Part shown: positions 1 to 10,440 of the stretch, in pieces
How positions within the stretch are numbered: position 1 is the stretch's first letter
How the letters are laid out: every line of letters begins with the position of its first letter
Origin: Gnetum montanum
Lineage: Eukaryota; Streptophyta; Gnetopsida; Gnetales; Gnetaceae
Reading direction: 5' to 3'
Length of the DNA: 47,767 nt
Assembly (NCBI GenBank): GCA_015680685.1
Contig: MNCI01001492.1
Coordinates: forward strand, 244,347 to 292,113
Program-made: the position numbers and the translations under genes
Notes under the pieces: generated by a model
What the model saw: the letters and a program-made list of their open reading frames with translations, nothing else
What the model was told of the DNA's origin: nothing
Databases searched by the model: none

Positions 1-834
1 CCATTGTGGAGATAAAGAGGCTATAGTTGACAAGTGGCCTTTTTAATGGTTACAAACATCATGGATTAAGGCTAGGAAGTTACAACTTCCACATAAAGTT
101 ACAATTATATAAATAAAAGCTATGGTTGGAAATGTCCATAAATCCCCCTTTTTATAGGATGTTAAACAAATATCCCATAACTTTCTTTTTCTTTTGAAAT
201 CTTAAAATATTTTATTTAAATCATATTTTAGTTAAATCATAGTAATAGGGATAGTAATTATATATCTATTGGCCCCTAACTTGACAAAATTAAATATATA
301 TCTATGGACCACGTACGATCTTTATAATTGGTCAAAAAAATTGTTAACAATATTAAATGCTTCGTGATGTGCTATACAAGTTTACCCCCCTGTCACTGTA
401 AAACAGACATGCTTGTCAGAGAAACATCTAGTTCAACATTTGATCTGCCCCCTTCAATATATCCCTCCTTTCTAGTCCTTGAGGATGAAGTTAAGATATT
501 TAGTTCTTTCTTTCCGTTTTCATCATTTTCTTTTTTCTACATCATCCTTGAATTCACAGCTGCCATTGCTCCTTGAAGTTATACTTTTTCTGGATTCCTT
601 GAAAGATGAAATTGGTCCTGAAACTATGCGAGAGAAGTCACCGATGGAAATTTCCGTGTCATCAGGATCTTACTTTATATCTTCTTTTGTTTTGTGCATC
701 TCCTGAAGATTGACAAGCTGGAAATAGGCACCTTTGGGAATTGTCATTAACTTTTTCAACTATCAAATTGCAAAAACTTTTAACCAGTTTTATCATGCCA
801 ACCTGTTCCATGAAATGGCCAAAATGTGCCAACA
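1..834. other. Unassigned A+T-rich sequence
   Basis: No gene, LTR or repeat is recognised here. Short open frames lack known motifs. Homology to element D, judged against the same gag-to-protease region of the neighbouring copies, stops near 834, so this is either the site where D was broken or an unrelated neighbour. Confidence 0.5.
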
Positions 835-3320
835 CCTGGGAAGGTTGTGAACCTTGATCCAATTAGATACAATGTGGGTTAACATGATAGTGTAGATCTT
901 GGGAGGTGTTTGGTTTGAAGGGCTCTTGAAAGGAATAGATGCAAAGGATGAAGGAGACATAGGGTGACTAGCTACATAAGTAGGTGAGGTCTTAGTAGGG
1001 CTATTAGTTTAGAAGAATGGTCTTTTACGAGATATGGATTTTGAACCACTTGGCTAAAGAGTTGGTTGTAAGTTAACAACCCTAGTAGTGTTACGTTGCT
1101 GCAGCTGCATGGGAATTTCACCTTGTGTGGATGAAGTAGAAGGTAATTGGGTTGAGGATGAAGGAACATGTGCTGAAGGAAGAGAAGGGTGATAAGTATA
1201 TGGGGATTCCCCTCTAGGAGATGGAGAATGTGTTTGGTAATACTCTAGAGGGTAGTAGTGATGCTAAAAAGAAGCATAACTAGAAGAGTCACGTAGAGAC
1301 ATGGGTTGTTGAACATAGTACACATATAGATCTAGTTGCATGTAACAGTACTGCTACCTTGGTGGTGGCATCCCCTATGATTGTGGGTGCTGCCAATGAT
1401 GGTACTACTTGTACGGTTGTGGTGGAGCTCCACTTGGATAATAAGCCTGTTGTTGTTGGTGGAACTACCTTGGGTTGCCTTAAGGATAAGGCAAACTTTT
1501 GGGTGCTTGCCTTTGTGCTAGTCTAGGATTTAGAGCATACACCCCAAATTCCTATAAGTGTAACTCGACAAGGCAACATCCCTTGGGATGTTCATATTGG
1601 TAGATGTCACATTCACCACCACCATCTAATTTTGACTCTACAACCTCTTTTACTACCACAACCTTACACTTACCTCTTTGGTAGGCATGTTCAGCTTCTT
1701 TTCTTATCCTACGATCATGATCACTACCTTGTTCTTTAGATTCTTTTGTGATTTTCAAAGTAATTTGAAATTTTTCATCCAAATATTTTTGCATTTTTTC
1801 AACCTTAGCTAAAATTTTAGACATAGATTTTTGAATTGGCAAGGTTTTTCTATGCACCACTTCATCAAGTGGTACCTCCTCCTCACTGTCACAGAATTGG
1901 ACCTCCCTTTCTTTGATGGAAGGGCCTTGATTATACTTCTTAGCACTTTAATGTTTTCTCAACTCACCTTCTTTTATTGTAATATACTCAATCAGCCTTT
2001 GTATATGATGGGCTCTTAGTTTTAATAGTTTCCCTTGGGCATGGACCCTAAGAGTTCTTCTCATTTCTGATATGGCAAAGTTGCTTCCGTTGAGAATAAC
2101 CATGGCTAGAAAATCTATTCAAAAGGAAATAATACCTAGCCATGGCTACATCTAATGGTTTATGTGTTCCTTGTTGCTAGCCTTGGATTTTCTTTTTCAA
2201 ATTGGATACTTTGGAGTGTGTTTGATATTTGTCATTGAACAGCTCAAACATCATACTTCATCTACAAATTGATTCTAGCTCCAAGGAGCAGTACCAACAT
2301 TCTGCTGCTTTTATGAATGTCCCAAGGAGTAGCTTAAGTTTCTGTCAATTGTTTTCTATGTTCTATAAGGCATAGACATCATGAAAGGCTTGAAGATGGA
2401 TCTATGGATCTAAGTTATATTCCCTTTCAAATTTGGGGATATTGTTCATATCCAACCACTTAATTATGCTATCTTTCACATGCTTGGTTAGAATTCTAGC
2501 TACCTTTGCAATGTGTAGCATGATTTGAATTACTAGTAGAGATTCATCATCATCATGATTTCAATGATGTCTATAATGTTCCCTACTACCTCTTCATTCA
2601 TGGTAGGGCCTACAATCATTGTCCTATCATTTACCTTCATTGTAATTTCTTCTACAGTTTTGATCAAATTTAGAGGAGGAAGAAGAAGATGTAGATGAAG
2701 AGGGCAAAGAGGGAGGAGGACTACCACCACCATGGTGTCTACCACCTTTTGTCCTCTTATCATGACCATGATCATTAGGTTTTTTGTTATCATGATGCTT
2801 GCCTTTGCCCCTATCTTGACTCCCACTTTTGTCTAAACCTAGATTATTGATAGTGGACTACAGATTTGGTTTCAAGCCCCCTTCACCAAAGTTAAGGGAT
2901 GGAGAATCTTTATGTTGAGAATCCCTAGAGGGAGAATTGTCATTGTCATCTTGGTTCAATAGAAACAAGGGGTTGGTGAAACCATTTCCCCTTCATAGCT
3001 CGATGACACTTCTCTTGGTGCCGATCTCATTTGCATTGTGTTTTTGTGAGACAATAGTCGCAATAGTCATGATCCTGCACAATGTATTCATTACGGAGAT
3101 CCTTGATGTCCAATCTCTTAAGAGTTTGGAGGAGAATCTCAAGAAGATATCAATTAGGAGGCAACACAACGTTGCCCTCCATATCTCTCTATCGTAGCTA
3201 CTCATCCTAATGCAGGATGAAGGTGAAATTAGGTACAAACTCATCTAGAGGAGTGTACAACACTTTGAATTCTTAGGGCATTGGCAATTTTGATTTATCA
3301 TGCCTAGGAAAAGAAGACAT
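835..3320 (-). pseudogene. Degenerate Athila-like gag (element D)
   Basis: This is the remnant of the Gag region of a Ty3/gypsy element read on the minus strand; Gag forms the cytoplasmic virus-like particle. The first codon is taken as the ATG at 3320-3318, because it begins MSS and lies at the same distance from the LTR as the gag ATGs at 5819 and 21289. In order it shows a central low-complexity H/D/G/S-rich segment (about 2830-2540), the conserved MNNIP(K)FE segment (ATG at 2449-2447), and a basic helical stretch (1860-1552) matching those near 7405 and 22909. Many stops and frameshifts make it non-coding. It diverges from the other copies near 834, before protease, so pol is absent or outside the window. 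The family call rests on the primer site and on homology to copies that keep pol. Confidence 0.8.
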
Positions 3321-3462
3321 TTTGAATTAAAGAAAAACTCAATGTGCTTGAATTATAATTATAATTATAATTTTTTTCGAATGATTATGACCTTAGGGTT
3401 CATTCCAAAAATCTTAAATAATATTCACTAAGTCCTAGATAGTGCACATATCAAGCTACAAG

Positions 3463-3480
3463 TCCCTGACAATGGTAGCA
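3463..3480 (-). promoter_or_regulatory. Primer-binding site of element D (tRNA-Asp type)
   Basis: On the minus strand, one base inside the LTR, the 18 bases TGCTACCATTGTCAGGGA match 12 of 18 positions of the plant tRNA-Asp complement TGGCGCCGTTGCCGGGGA used by Athila-type elements. Four of the six mismatches are transitions in CpG. Its presence shows that the LTR is the 5' one. Confidence 0.75.
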
Positions 3481-3481
3481 A

Positions 3482-4384
3482 TGATGAGTCGTGAGTAGAC
3501 CCTACACCCAGTCATACAAATCACTAAGCGTTCACACATGATTTGGTCAAATTCTATGGACTTATAGCCTTCTAAGTACATAGGTCTCTAGGAAGTGAAA
3601 CCAACCATTGCAATCATTGTCTTCCTAATTACACTTGTAAAATGCAAAGGTATGGTTAAGTGTAACTGAGGCATATGATTTTTATTATTGTTATGTTTTA
3701 TGGTTTAAGTCACCTAAGGATAAAGAATAATGAATAAAATAAAATAAAATAATTAAATTAATAATTTAATACTAAGAGCTACACCTAATTGATCCTGACA
3801 TAAGCATAAGTTCCCACTTGTTGTACACATTCTAAACACGTTTAATGTTACTGGGTTACTAAATGTTAAGTGTTATTAGGATTACCAAGCACCAAGCGTG
3901 TGCTTGAAGGGGTTGTACTTATGTGCTTAATTAATCACTAATTAATCTAGCTTAATTTAACTTAATTTATTATTTAATTAGTTAAAGCATTAAAGAAAAT
4001 TGCATAAAACATTAAATGCATAAGTAAATGATTAATCTATTTTGAAGCGCTGCAAGGTTTATCAGACAGCTTGTCTTTATTGTTGCACACATTGCCACGC
4101 TCAAGTACAATAGTGCTCGAATAAAGATCCATATACTCTTTGACTTCTACTATGGGCACTTAGAGAAATATTCTAACTTTTGAATGATAAAATTGCAAGA
4201 GCTCTGCTACAAGTATGAAAAAATATGGCATAAGCATGACAGGTGAGCGCCTATTTATAGGCAAAAACAAATACTATGTTGACGTGGCGACATCAATGCA
4301 TCAAATTTCACGTTGACATAGCCATGTCAATGAGGTCACGTTGATGAGGCCACATCGAAGTAAGCTAGAAAATGTGACTCATCA
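3482..4384 (-). repeat. 5' LTR of element D
   Basis: The LTR has TG...CA ends (TGATGAGTCA on the minus strand at 4384; CA next to 3482) and is about 903 bp long. It aligns along its length to the LTRs at 4849, 20289 and 30355. A TATA box (TATAAATA) lies on the minus strand at 4259-4252. Conserved blocks include the segment with CTTCGATGTGG upstream of the TATA, and the R/U5 part with AGTTACACTTAA and CACTTCCTAG. The partner 3' LTR is not in the window. Confidence 0.85.
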
Positions 4385-4843
4385 ATGAGTACCCATGTCA
4401 ATGTTTCACATGCTACACTAAGTGTGGATATGCTAGTGTCCACATGTGTGGATGATATTAGTTTGTGAGTCATAGCATTGATAATATATCTTATGATTGG
4501 CCTATGATTATGTGATCCATGTGTTGCTTGACGATATGGAGTGGATTTGATGGCATGGGCATGATAGTGGAGATGCATGTGATGTGGTGTAATAGATATA
4601 TGATTGATTATGTTTGGTAATGATTTTATTTATGATTGTATGTTTGTGATCTATTTACTCTAGTAAGGATTATGCTAGTATGGTGTATAATATCATCTAT
4701 GCATGTGTTGCTTAGAACACGTGAGAGACTAACTATTGATGTAGGTTACTTTGTACCACATTCCTCTCCTCAAGTGTAGCACTTGTTGATCATCTAGTAG
4801 GGGAAGCATAAATGCTTCTCACTTAGTTTTATATTGATTTTAT
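4385..4843. other. Spacer between elements D and A-B-C
   Basis: A+T-rich sequence with scattered GATGTG/CATGTG words and no coding potential or recognisable repeat. It ends at the target duplication of the composite element, so it predates that insertion. Confidence 0.5.
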
Positions 4844-4848
4844 TTAGT
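4844..4848. repeat. Target-site duplication TTAGT, left copy
   Basis: Five bases directly before LTR A, identical to those directly after LTR C at 31172-31176. Confidence 0.85.
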
Positions 4849-5666
4849 TGATGAACACATTTTTTCTATCTGCCACAACGTCACATATGCGACATTAGGA
4901 TGTATACTTCAAGTCTATAAATATTATGCCCAGGCTTTAGTTTTTGCATAGTTTTTAAGTTAGTTTTTAGTTAAAGTGAAGCTCTTACTGTTTATTTTCC
5001 TTAGAGTTAGAATATTTTTTGAGTGCTCGTAGAAGGAGTATAAGTGTGTATGGTTCTTTATTTGAGCATTGATGTACTTGAGTGTAACAGTGTGATGGGA
5101 ATAAAATGAACTCTTATGACAATCCTTGCAACACTAAGAATAGCTTAATATTTTCTTTATTGCACTTTAATTTCATGTACTTTACTTGAATGCATTTGAA
5201 TTAAGCAATTTATTTCTAGTTATTAATGAATATGAGCATGACCACTTCGAGCATTCATATAATACTTGGTAACCCAACGCTTAATGTTTGGTAGCCCAAC
5301 AATGCTTAACGTTTGGTAGCTCAGCAACACTATATGTGTTAAGGATGTGTTTCGGAAATTGGCATGATTACTTATGTTAGGCTAGATATACAATAACAAA
5401 CTAGAGTTTAAATTACTCTACTCTTCATTCTTATTATAGGTGATCAAATCTATAAAATATAAAATAAGAAAATTCATACATCTCAGTTACACTTAAACAA
5501 TATCCTTGGACCTCACAAGTGTAGTTGGGAAGACAACGAATGTTCACAATGCCCATTTCACTTCCTAGAAGAGCTGGATAACTATAGGTCCATGGAATTT
5601 GACCAGATCATGTGTAACGCCTTGTGATTCATATGGTTGGATGTAGGGGTACCTCACTACTCATCA
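4849..5666 (+). repeat. LTR A (5' LTR of the composite)
   Basis: Starts TGATGAAC and ends CTCATCA (818 bp). TATAAATA lies at 4916-4923. The U3 is short: only one degenerate copy of the CGATRTCG-type palindromic motif (about 4879-4903) lies before the TATA, while LTRs B and C carry two. A tRNA-Asp primer site follows directly. Confidence 0.9.
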
Positions 5667-5667
5667 T

Positions 5668-5685
5668 TGGCACTGTTGCCAAGGA
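5668..5685 (+). promoter_or_regulatory. Primer-binding site, unit 1 (tRNA-Asp type)
   Basis: TGGCACTGTTGCCAAGGA matches TGGCGCCGTTGCCGGGGA at 14 of 18 positions. The four mismatches are all transitions, three of them within CpG of the reference. This is the minus-strand priming site. Confidence 0.85.
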
Positions 5686-5818
5686 CCTTTTGGTTGTTTC
5701 ATGCATTATTTAGGACCTAGTGAAATTATTTAAATTGTTGGAATGAACCTTAGAGTCACATCATATCTTAAATATTACTACAACAATATTTAGAAGCACA
5801 ATCTAATTTTTATTTTAA

Positions 5819-8280
5819 ATGTCTTCTTCTCATAGGAGTGATTCTCTGTCCAAGTCTGATAAAGCTTATTAGCTAGTGCCTCAATAGTATCAAATAGTAT
5901 ATGTTCATCTTGATGAGTATGTACCAAACTTCACCTTCATCCTAGACTAGGATGAATAGTTGTGGTGGCACAACATGGAGGGCAACATTATGTTACCGCT
6001 TGATTGATCTATTCCTGTAATGCTCCACCAAATGCTTATACAATATGCTCTTTTGGAATGTCATGATAAGTATGTTGTGCAAGATACTAATGCTAGGGAA
6101 TATCATCTCATTGAGGCACAACATCTACAAGATCAATAGCTAGAACAACACTATGAATATTTGAAGAGGAAAAGATTTAACAATTCTCTATTCCTATTAT
6201 ACCAACAAGTTGGTGGAGAACCTTTCTATGGGGGTTTTTCATTCAATGATACTCCTCTCTTTGACTTTGGTGAAGGAGGTCAAACCTAGAACTTGTAGTC
6301 CATGATTCAAAATCCTAGTTCTGGTAATAAGGGATCGAATGATAAAGAAGGATTCGAAGGGGTAAGTTAAGGAAGGGATGCAAACAAAAAGCAAGATAGT
6401 GATCATGGTCACGATTGCTATAGAGGTGGAGGTAGATACTGTGATGGTGCTAGTTCTTCTTCCTTTTCCCCTTCATCATCATCATCATCATCTTCTGGCT
6501 CTGACCATGATTGTAGAAGGTGAGACCATGATGGAGGTGATTGAAATGCTGAAAATAATTGACAAGACTGAAATGACCGAAATGATCAAAATGACCATCG
6601 AGAAAGGTAAGATCAAGGATGTAGACATTCAAGAAAGGCACATTGCCATGAACTAATGGGTACTTGAGGGCATCGTAGGCACCATGATCAAGCCTTGATG
6701 AGCCTCTACTTGTTACTCAAATTATGCCTAATATCGTAGAGGCAGTACGAATTTAAACAAGGCATGTGAAGAATAGTCAGATCAAAACGTTAGACATGAA
6801 CAATATTCCTTGATTTGAAGGAGGATATAAATCTAATCCACAGAATCATCTCCAAGCTTTCCAAGATGCATGTGCCTTGCGGAACATAGAGAATGAGTGG
6901 TAGAAACTTAAGTTGTTCCTAAGGACACTTATCAAAGAAGTAGAGAATTGGTACCAGTCCTTAGAGCCAAAATCTATTAGACAATGGAGTACCATGCTGG
7001 AGTTGGTCAATGATAAATATCAAATGTACTCTAGAGTGTCCAATTTAAGAAGGCAAATCCAAAGATAGAAACAAGGAACATAAGAATCCTTGGATTTCAC
7101 CATTGGTCAATATTATTCGTTGATGCATAAATGTCTTGGCCATGGTTATTTTTAACTAGATCAACTTTGCCACATAGTAGATGGGCTTCGATCAAAAACA
7201 AGGAGAACCCTTGGAGTCTATGCCTAGGGGCAATTGTCAGAACTAAGTGCCTATCAAATACAATAATTAATCAAGTAGGTAGCTAAAGAGGAGGATGAAC
7301 TAAGACAAAGGGAAAGTGTAAAAGAGTACAATTGCAATCCTTCCATTCACAAGAGGGAGATTTGATTCTGTGATAGTGAGGATGAGTTTGTACTTGATGA
7401 GGGGATGAATAAGAAAACCTTGGCACTCCAAAAATTTCAATCTAAACTTACGACCAAGGTTGATCAATTATGGAACTCCATGGATAATAGATTTCAAGCC
7501 GTCCTTAAAATTGCTGAAGAGTCCAAAGAAAAGGTAGTGACCGTGAGCACAGGAGGTGCAAAGAAGCTAAAAATGCCTATCACAAAGGTAAGGGAAAGAT
7601 TGCTACAATAGAAGTAGTTGTAGATAGTGACTTAGATGATGATCATGGGTGTGACGTCTATCAGTATGAACATCCTAAGGGATGTTGCCCTATTTTGTCA
7701 CACTTAGAGGAGTTTGAGGTGTATGCCTTAAATCCACAACTTACATAGAGGCAAACATCTAGAAGATTACCTTATCCTCAAGGTAATTTTAGGTAGTTCT
7801 ACCACCAACATCAATATTATCCAAGTGGAGCTCCACCACAACTATATGAGTAGTATCAATAGTGGCAACAACGACAATCATGGGCATTAGCACCACCAAG
7901 GTAGTAATACCCTTATCAACAGCCTGATCCATATGGTTACTACGTTTAACAACCCATGTCTTCATGTGACTCCTCTAGTCATGTCTCTACTTTCCAACTC
8001 TACTATCACCCTTCCAATTATTATCGAGTTGATTCTTTGCATGAAAGAAGGGATGCCACCTCTTACCCTTATCCTCCTCTTGTCCTTGCACATGCTCCTC
8101 CTCTAGTCACATAGCTGCCACCTGCTCCACCTATGCAAGGTAAACTACTAGCTCAACCACAACAATGTAATGTTATGAGGGCTGTTAACTTACAACTGGT
8201 TAATCAATTGGATGGGTTGAATACCTGATCAAAGAAAAGACCTTTCTTTCGATCCTATAATCCATCTAAGCTCTCACATA
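5819..8280 (+). pseudogene. Degenerate gag, unit 1 (Athila-like)
   Basis: Broken Gag of the left unit, starting at ATG 5819-5821 (MSSSHRS), 133 bp after the primer site. It shows an S-rich/H-rich low-complexity tract (6460-6510), then the Retrotrans_gag-like core (about 6720-7250, with AFQDACAL, ENWYQSLEP and LGVYA), then a basic helical segment (7405-7611, beginning MNKKTLALQKF) and a proline-rich tail (8050-8280). In-frame stops include TGA at 6811-6813 and TAG at 6901-6903; both recur at the same codons in unit 2 but not in element D. There are several frameshifts. Inferred role: the ancestor encoded the capsid of the element's particle; this copy cannot. Confidence 0.85.
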
Positions 8281-8528
8281 CACCCATAATTGACAACCCT
8301 GCTCCTGCATCTTTCTTTGTATCACATACCTTCGAGTCCCCTTTAAACCAAAACATGCTTAGGATCCATAGAAGTCCTCATTTATTTGTAGATTGTTGAG
8401 AATGAACCATGCAAGGCTATTCTAAATTTAGGTTCTGGTGTCAATTTTATTTCCCATGAGATGTACACTGCATGGAACTTGCCTCCTCTCAAGAATAGCA
8501 AAAATAGATTAGAATTGGTAGACGAGTC
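8281..8528 (+). pseudogene. Degenerate aspartic protease, unit 1, N-terminal part
   Basis: The protease active-site loop reads NLGSGVNF (about 8428-8451), where Athila-type elements have D-L-G-[AS]; the catalytic Asp is Asn here. The following HEMYTAWNLPPL is shared with unit 2 (about 23989-24022). The frame is cut at 8528 by element N and resumes at 17256 with the segment matching unit 2 after its VDxSITVP. The protease would mature Gag and Pol within the particle. Confidence 0.75.
8524..8528. repeat. Target-site duplication of nested element N, left copy
   Basis: GAGTC here and TAGTC at 17251-17255 flank element N. The uninterrupted homologous site in unit 2 (about 24055-24060) reads TAGTC, so the left copy carries one substitution. 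Confidence 0.8.
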
Positions 8529-9906
8529 TGAAACATGACAAAATTTCAAGTCTTGGCATCTCGATTGCAAATTTGGCTAAGTGTCAAAATGGTGGCATTT
8601 TGCCTAAATTTTTCTAAGTGTTGAGTGTAGTTAGCTTCAACTACCAGTTTTTGCAAATTTTTTTCTAATTGTTGAGTTACACGTTCCACATGTAACACAG
8701 GGGGGGGGGGAGCGTGTGGGTGAGCGTAATAGCCAGAGCTAGAAAATTTCTGAACTTTTTTTGATCACCCCCGAACATAGAAATTTTTTTGAATTTTTCT
8801 TGTGGTTCCATTTACCAGATTACCATGTGGTGTCTGATCCACATTTTAGGCTAACCTTAGCCCTATAAATACCCCTGGACCTCTAATGTTTTAATGGTTG
8901 GCATTCTCAGGTAGTTGTTATTCCTAGACGGTTAGCATTTCCAGGTAATTGGAGTTCCTAGATGATTGACATTCCTAGATGGTTGGTATTCTCAAATGGT
9001 TGGCATTCCTAGGCAGTAGGCATTCTCAAATGGTTGGCATTCCTAGGTGGTTGGCATTCCCAGGTGGTTGGCATTCTCAAATGGTTCGCATTCTTAGGCA
9101 GTTGGCATTCTCAAATGGTTGGCATTTCTAGATGGTTGGCATTCCTAGAAGGTTGGTATTTTTTGGACGTAAGCATTTTAGCATTGAGCATTTTTTTGGC
9201 ATTTGGCATTGAAGATTTTGGGTGAACGAGACCCAAATGCACCAGTAGAGAGGTAGAGTTGCACATCATGGCCCATTGTAGCCTAGCCCTATAGAACATC
9301 ACACAATACATCATGATGGCCAACTTAGCAGGCACGATTCATCATGGTAAGCACCAGATTTCATAGCCCAACACCATTGAGACTATGACTATGCTTCTAT
9401 TGCACCTATTGTACACTGTGTATCTTCTAAGACCCTTTTAGAGTTAACTACACTCACATTTGGGGTATTGTTCCATTTCTCTCTCATATTTTTAGCATTT
9501 TCTTGCATTTTTCTTGTGTCTTTTCACACTTTTTTATGCATCATCACGTTGTACTACACTTGGGCAGTAGTCTCTGTGAGTTGCCACCCTCATTTTGGTT
9601 GAAACCCTTAGCTACACTCGCTCCCATTCTGTGGCTATGCTCTAAACTTAGCACTACGAAATACTACTTTGACCCTTAGCACCATTTTCATGTTCTTTGC
9701 ATTTGCATTTCAGCTAACCATGCCACCCCCAACTTGATTGTACCCCCCACCTTGGTTGCAACCAACAAAGTCCCTATTTGATTGACAAGACTGTTTAGGA
9801 TGCTTTGCCTCTGTTTTTAGCAAGGCCCTTACATAGAGGTAGGGTTAAGTCTATGCATCTATTGATCCCTTGATGATTCTAGCCACAGATGTTTTTAGTC
9901 ATTATA
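8529..9906 (+). repeat. 5' LTR of element N
   Basis: Begins TGAAACATGACAAAATTT and ends near ATTATA, where the 3' LTR ends TTACA (about 1378 bp). TATAAAT lies at 8864-8870, and a minisatellite of about 17-bp units sits just downstream of it (8895-9164). In the block starting CTTGGCATCTCG the two LTRs differ at about 5 of 100 positions, all transitions. A homopolymer of ten G lies at 8701-8710. Confidence 0.85.
8895..9164 (+). repeat. 17-bp minisatellite in the 5' LTR of N
   Basis: About 16 tandem units of the form TGGTTGGCATTCCTAGG. Units ending CCTAGG often alternate with units ending CTCAAA, giving a partial 34-bp higher-order period. The 3' LTR has about 12 units in the same place (16305-16506). 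Confidence 0.9.
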
Positions 9907-10440
9907 GTTTTTTGTAGAAGGAGGGCTTTTCCATTTGCTTCTACATTTTTTGATTGTTGTCCTGCGTGCTCTTTCCACCACTACTTGGTGTAGGTTGGAC
10001 CTTGTCGTTGGTTCCCATGGAACCCCATTGGACAAAAGCCAAAGCGTATCTTTGGCACTTGACAAAAATTTTGGGTGCTTGAGAGAGCATATCTGGCTCT
10101 CAACATAGAGAGTGTAGCCAGCTCCAGTGTAGCAAGCATGGCACCAGAGTTAGCCATTTTCAGTAGCTTTCATAGTTAGCATTTTCTTTACATTTCCATA
10201 CTTAGCATTCTCATACTTAGCATTTTTTCTGCATTTTCATACTTAGTTAAATTTTCTATAGTTTTACACTTAGTCAATTTTTTGTAGTTTCCATACTTAG
10301 CAATTTTTTGCATTTTTATACTTAGCCATTTTTCTACATTTTTAGTTATTTTTCTACTACTAGTAGACTTAGTCATTTTTTTGTAGTTTTCAAAGTTGGT
10401 TGTTTTTTGTAAATTGTAATTCTCACAACTTGATTTATGA
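9907..10440 (+). other. Leader of element N with candidate primer site
   Basis: Just after the LTR lies GTTTTTTGTAGAAGGAGGGC, homologous to the sequence after the LTR of element E (TGGTGCTAGAAGGAGGGC at 32881). In N the TGG start is eroded. The rest contains repeated CATTTTCATACTTAG-like words (10190-10380) and no gene. Confidence 0.5.

Noticed and set aside
328-706. Overlapping plus-strand open stretches near the left end
   Set aside because: No domain, biased T-rich composition, no start context; not supported as genes.
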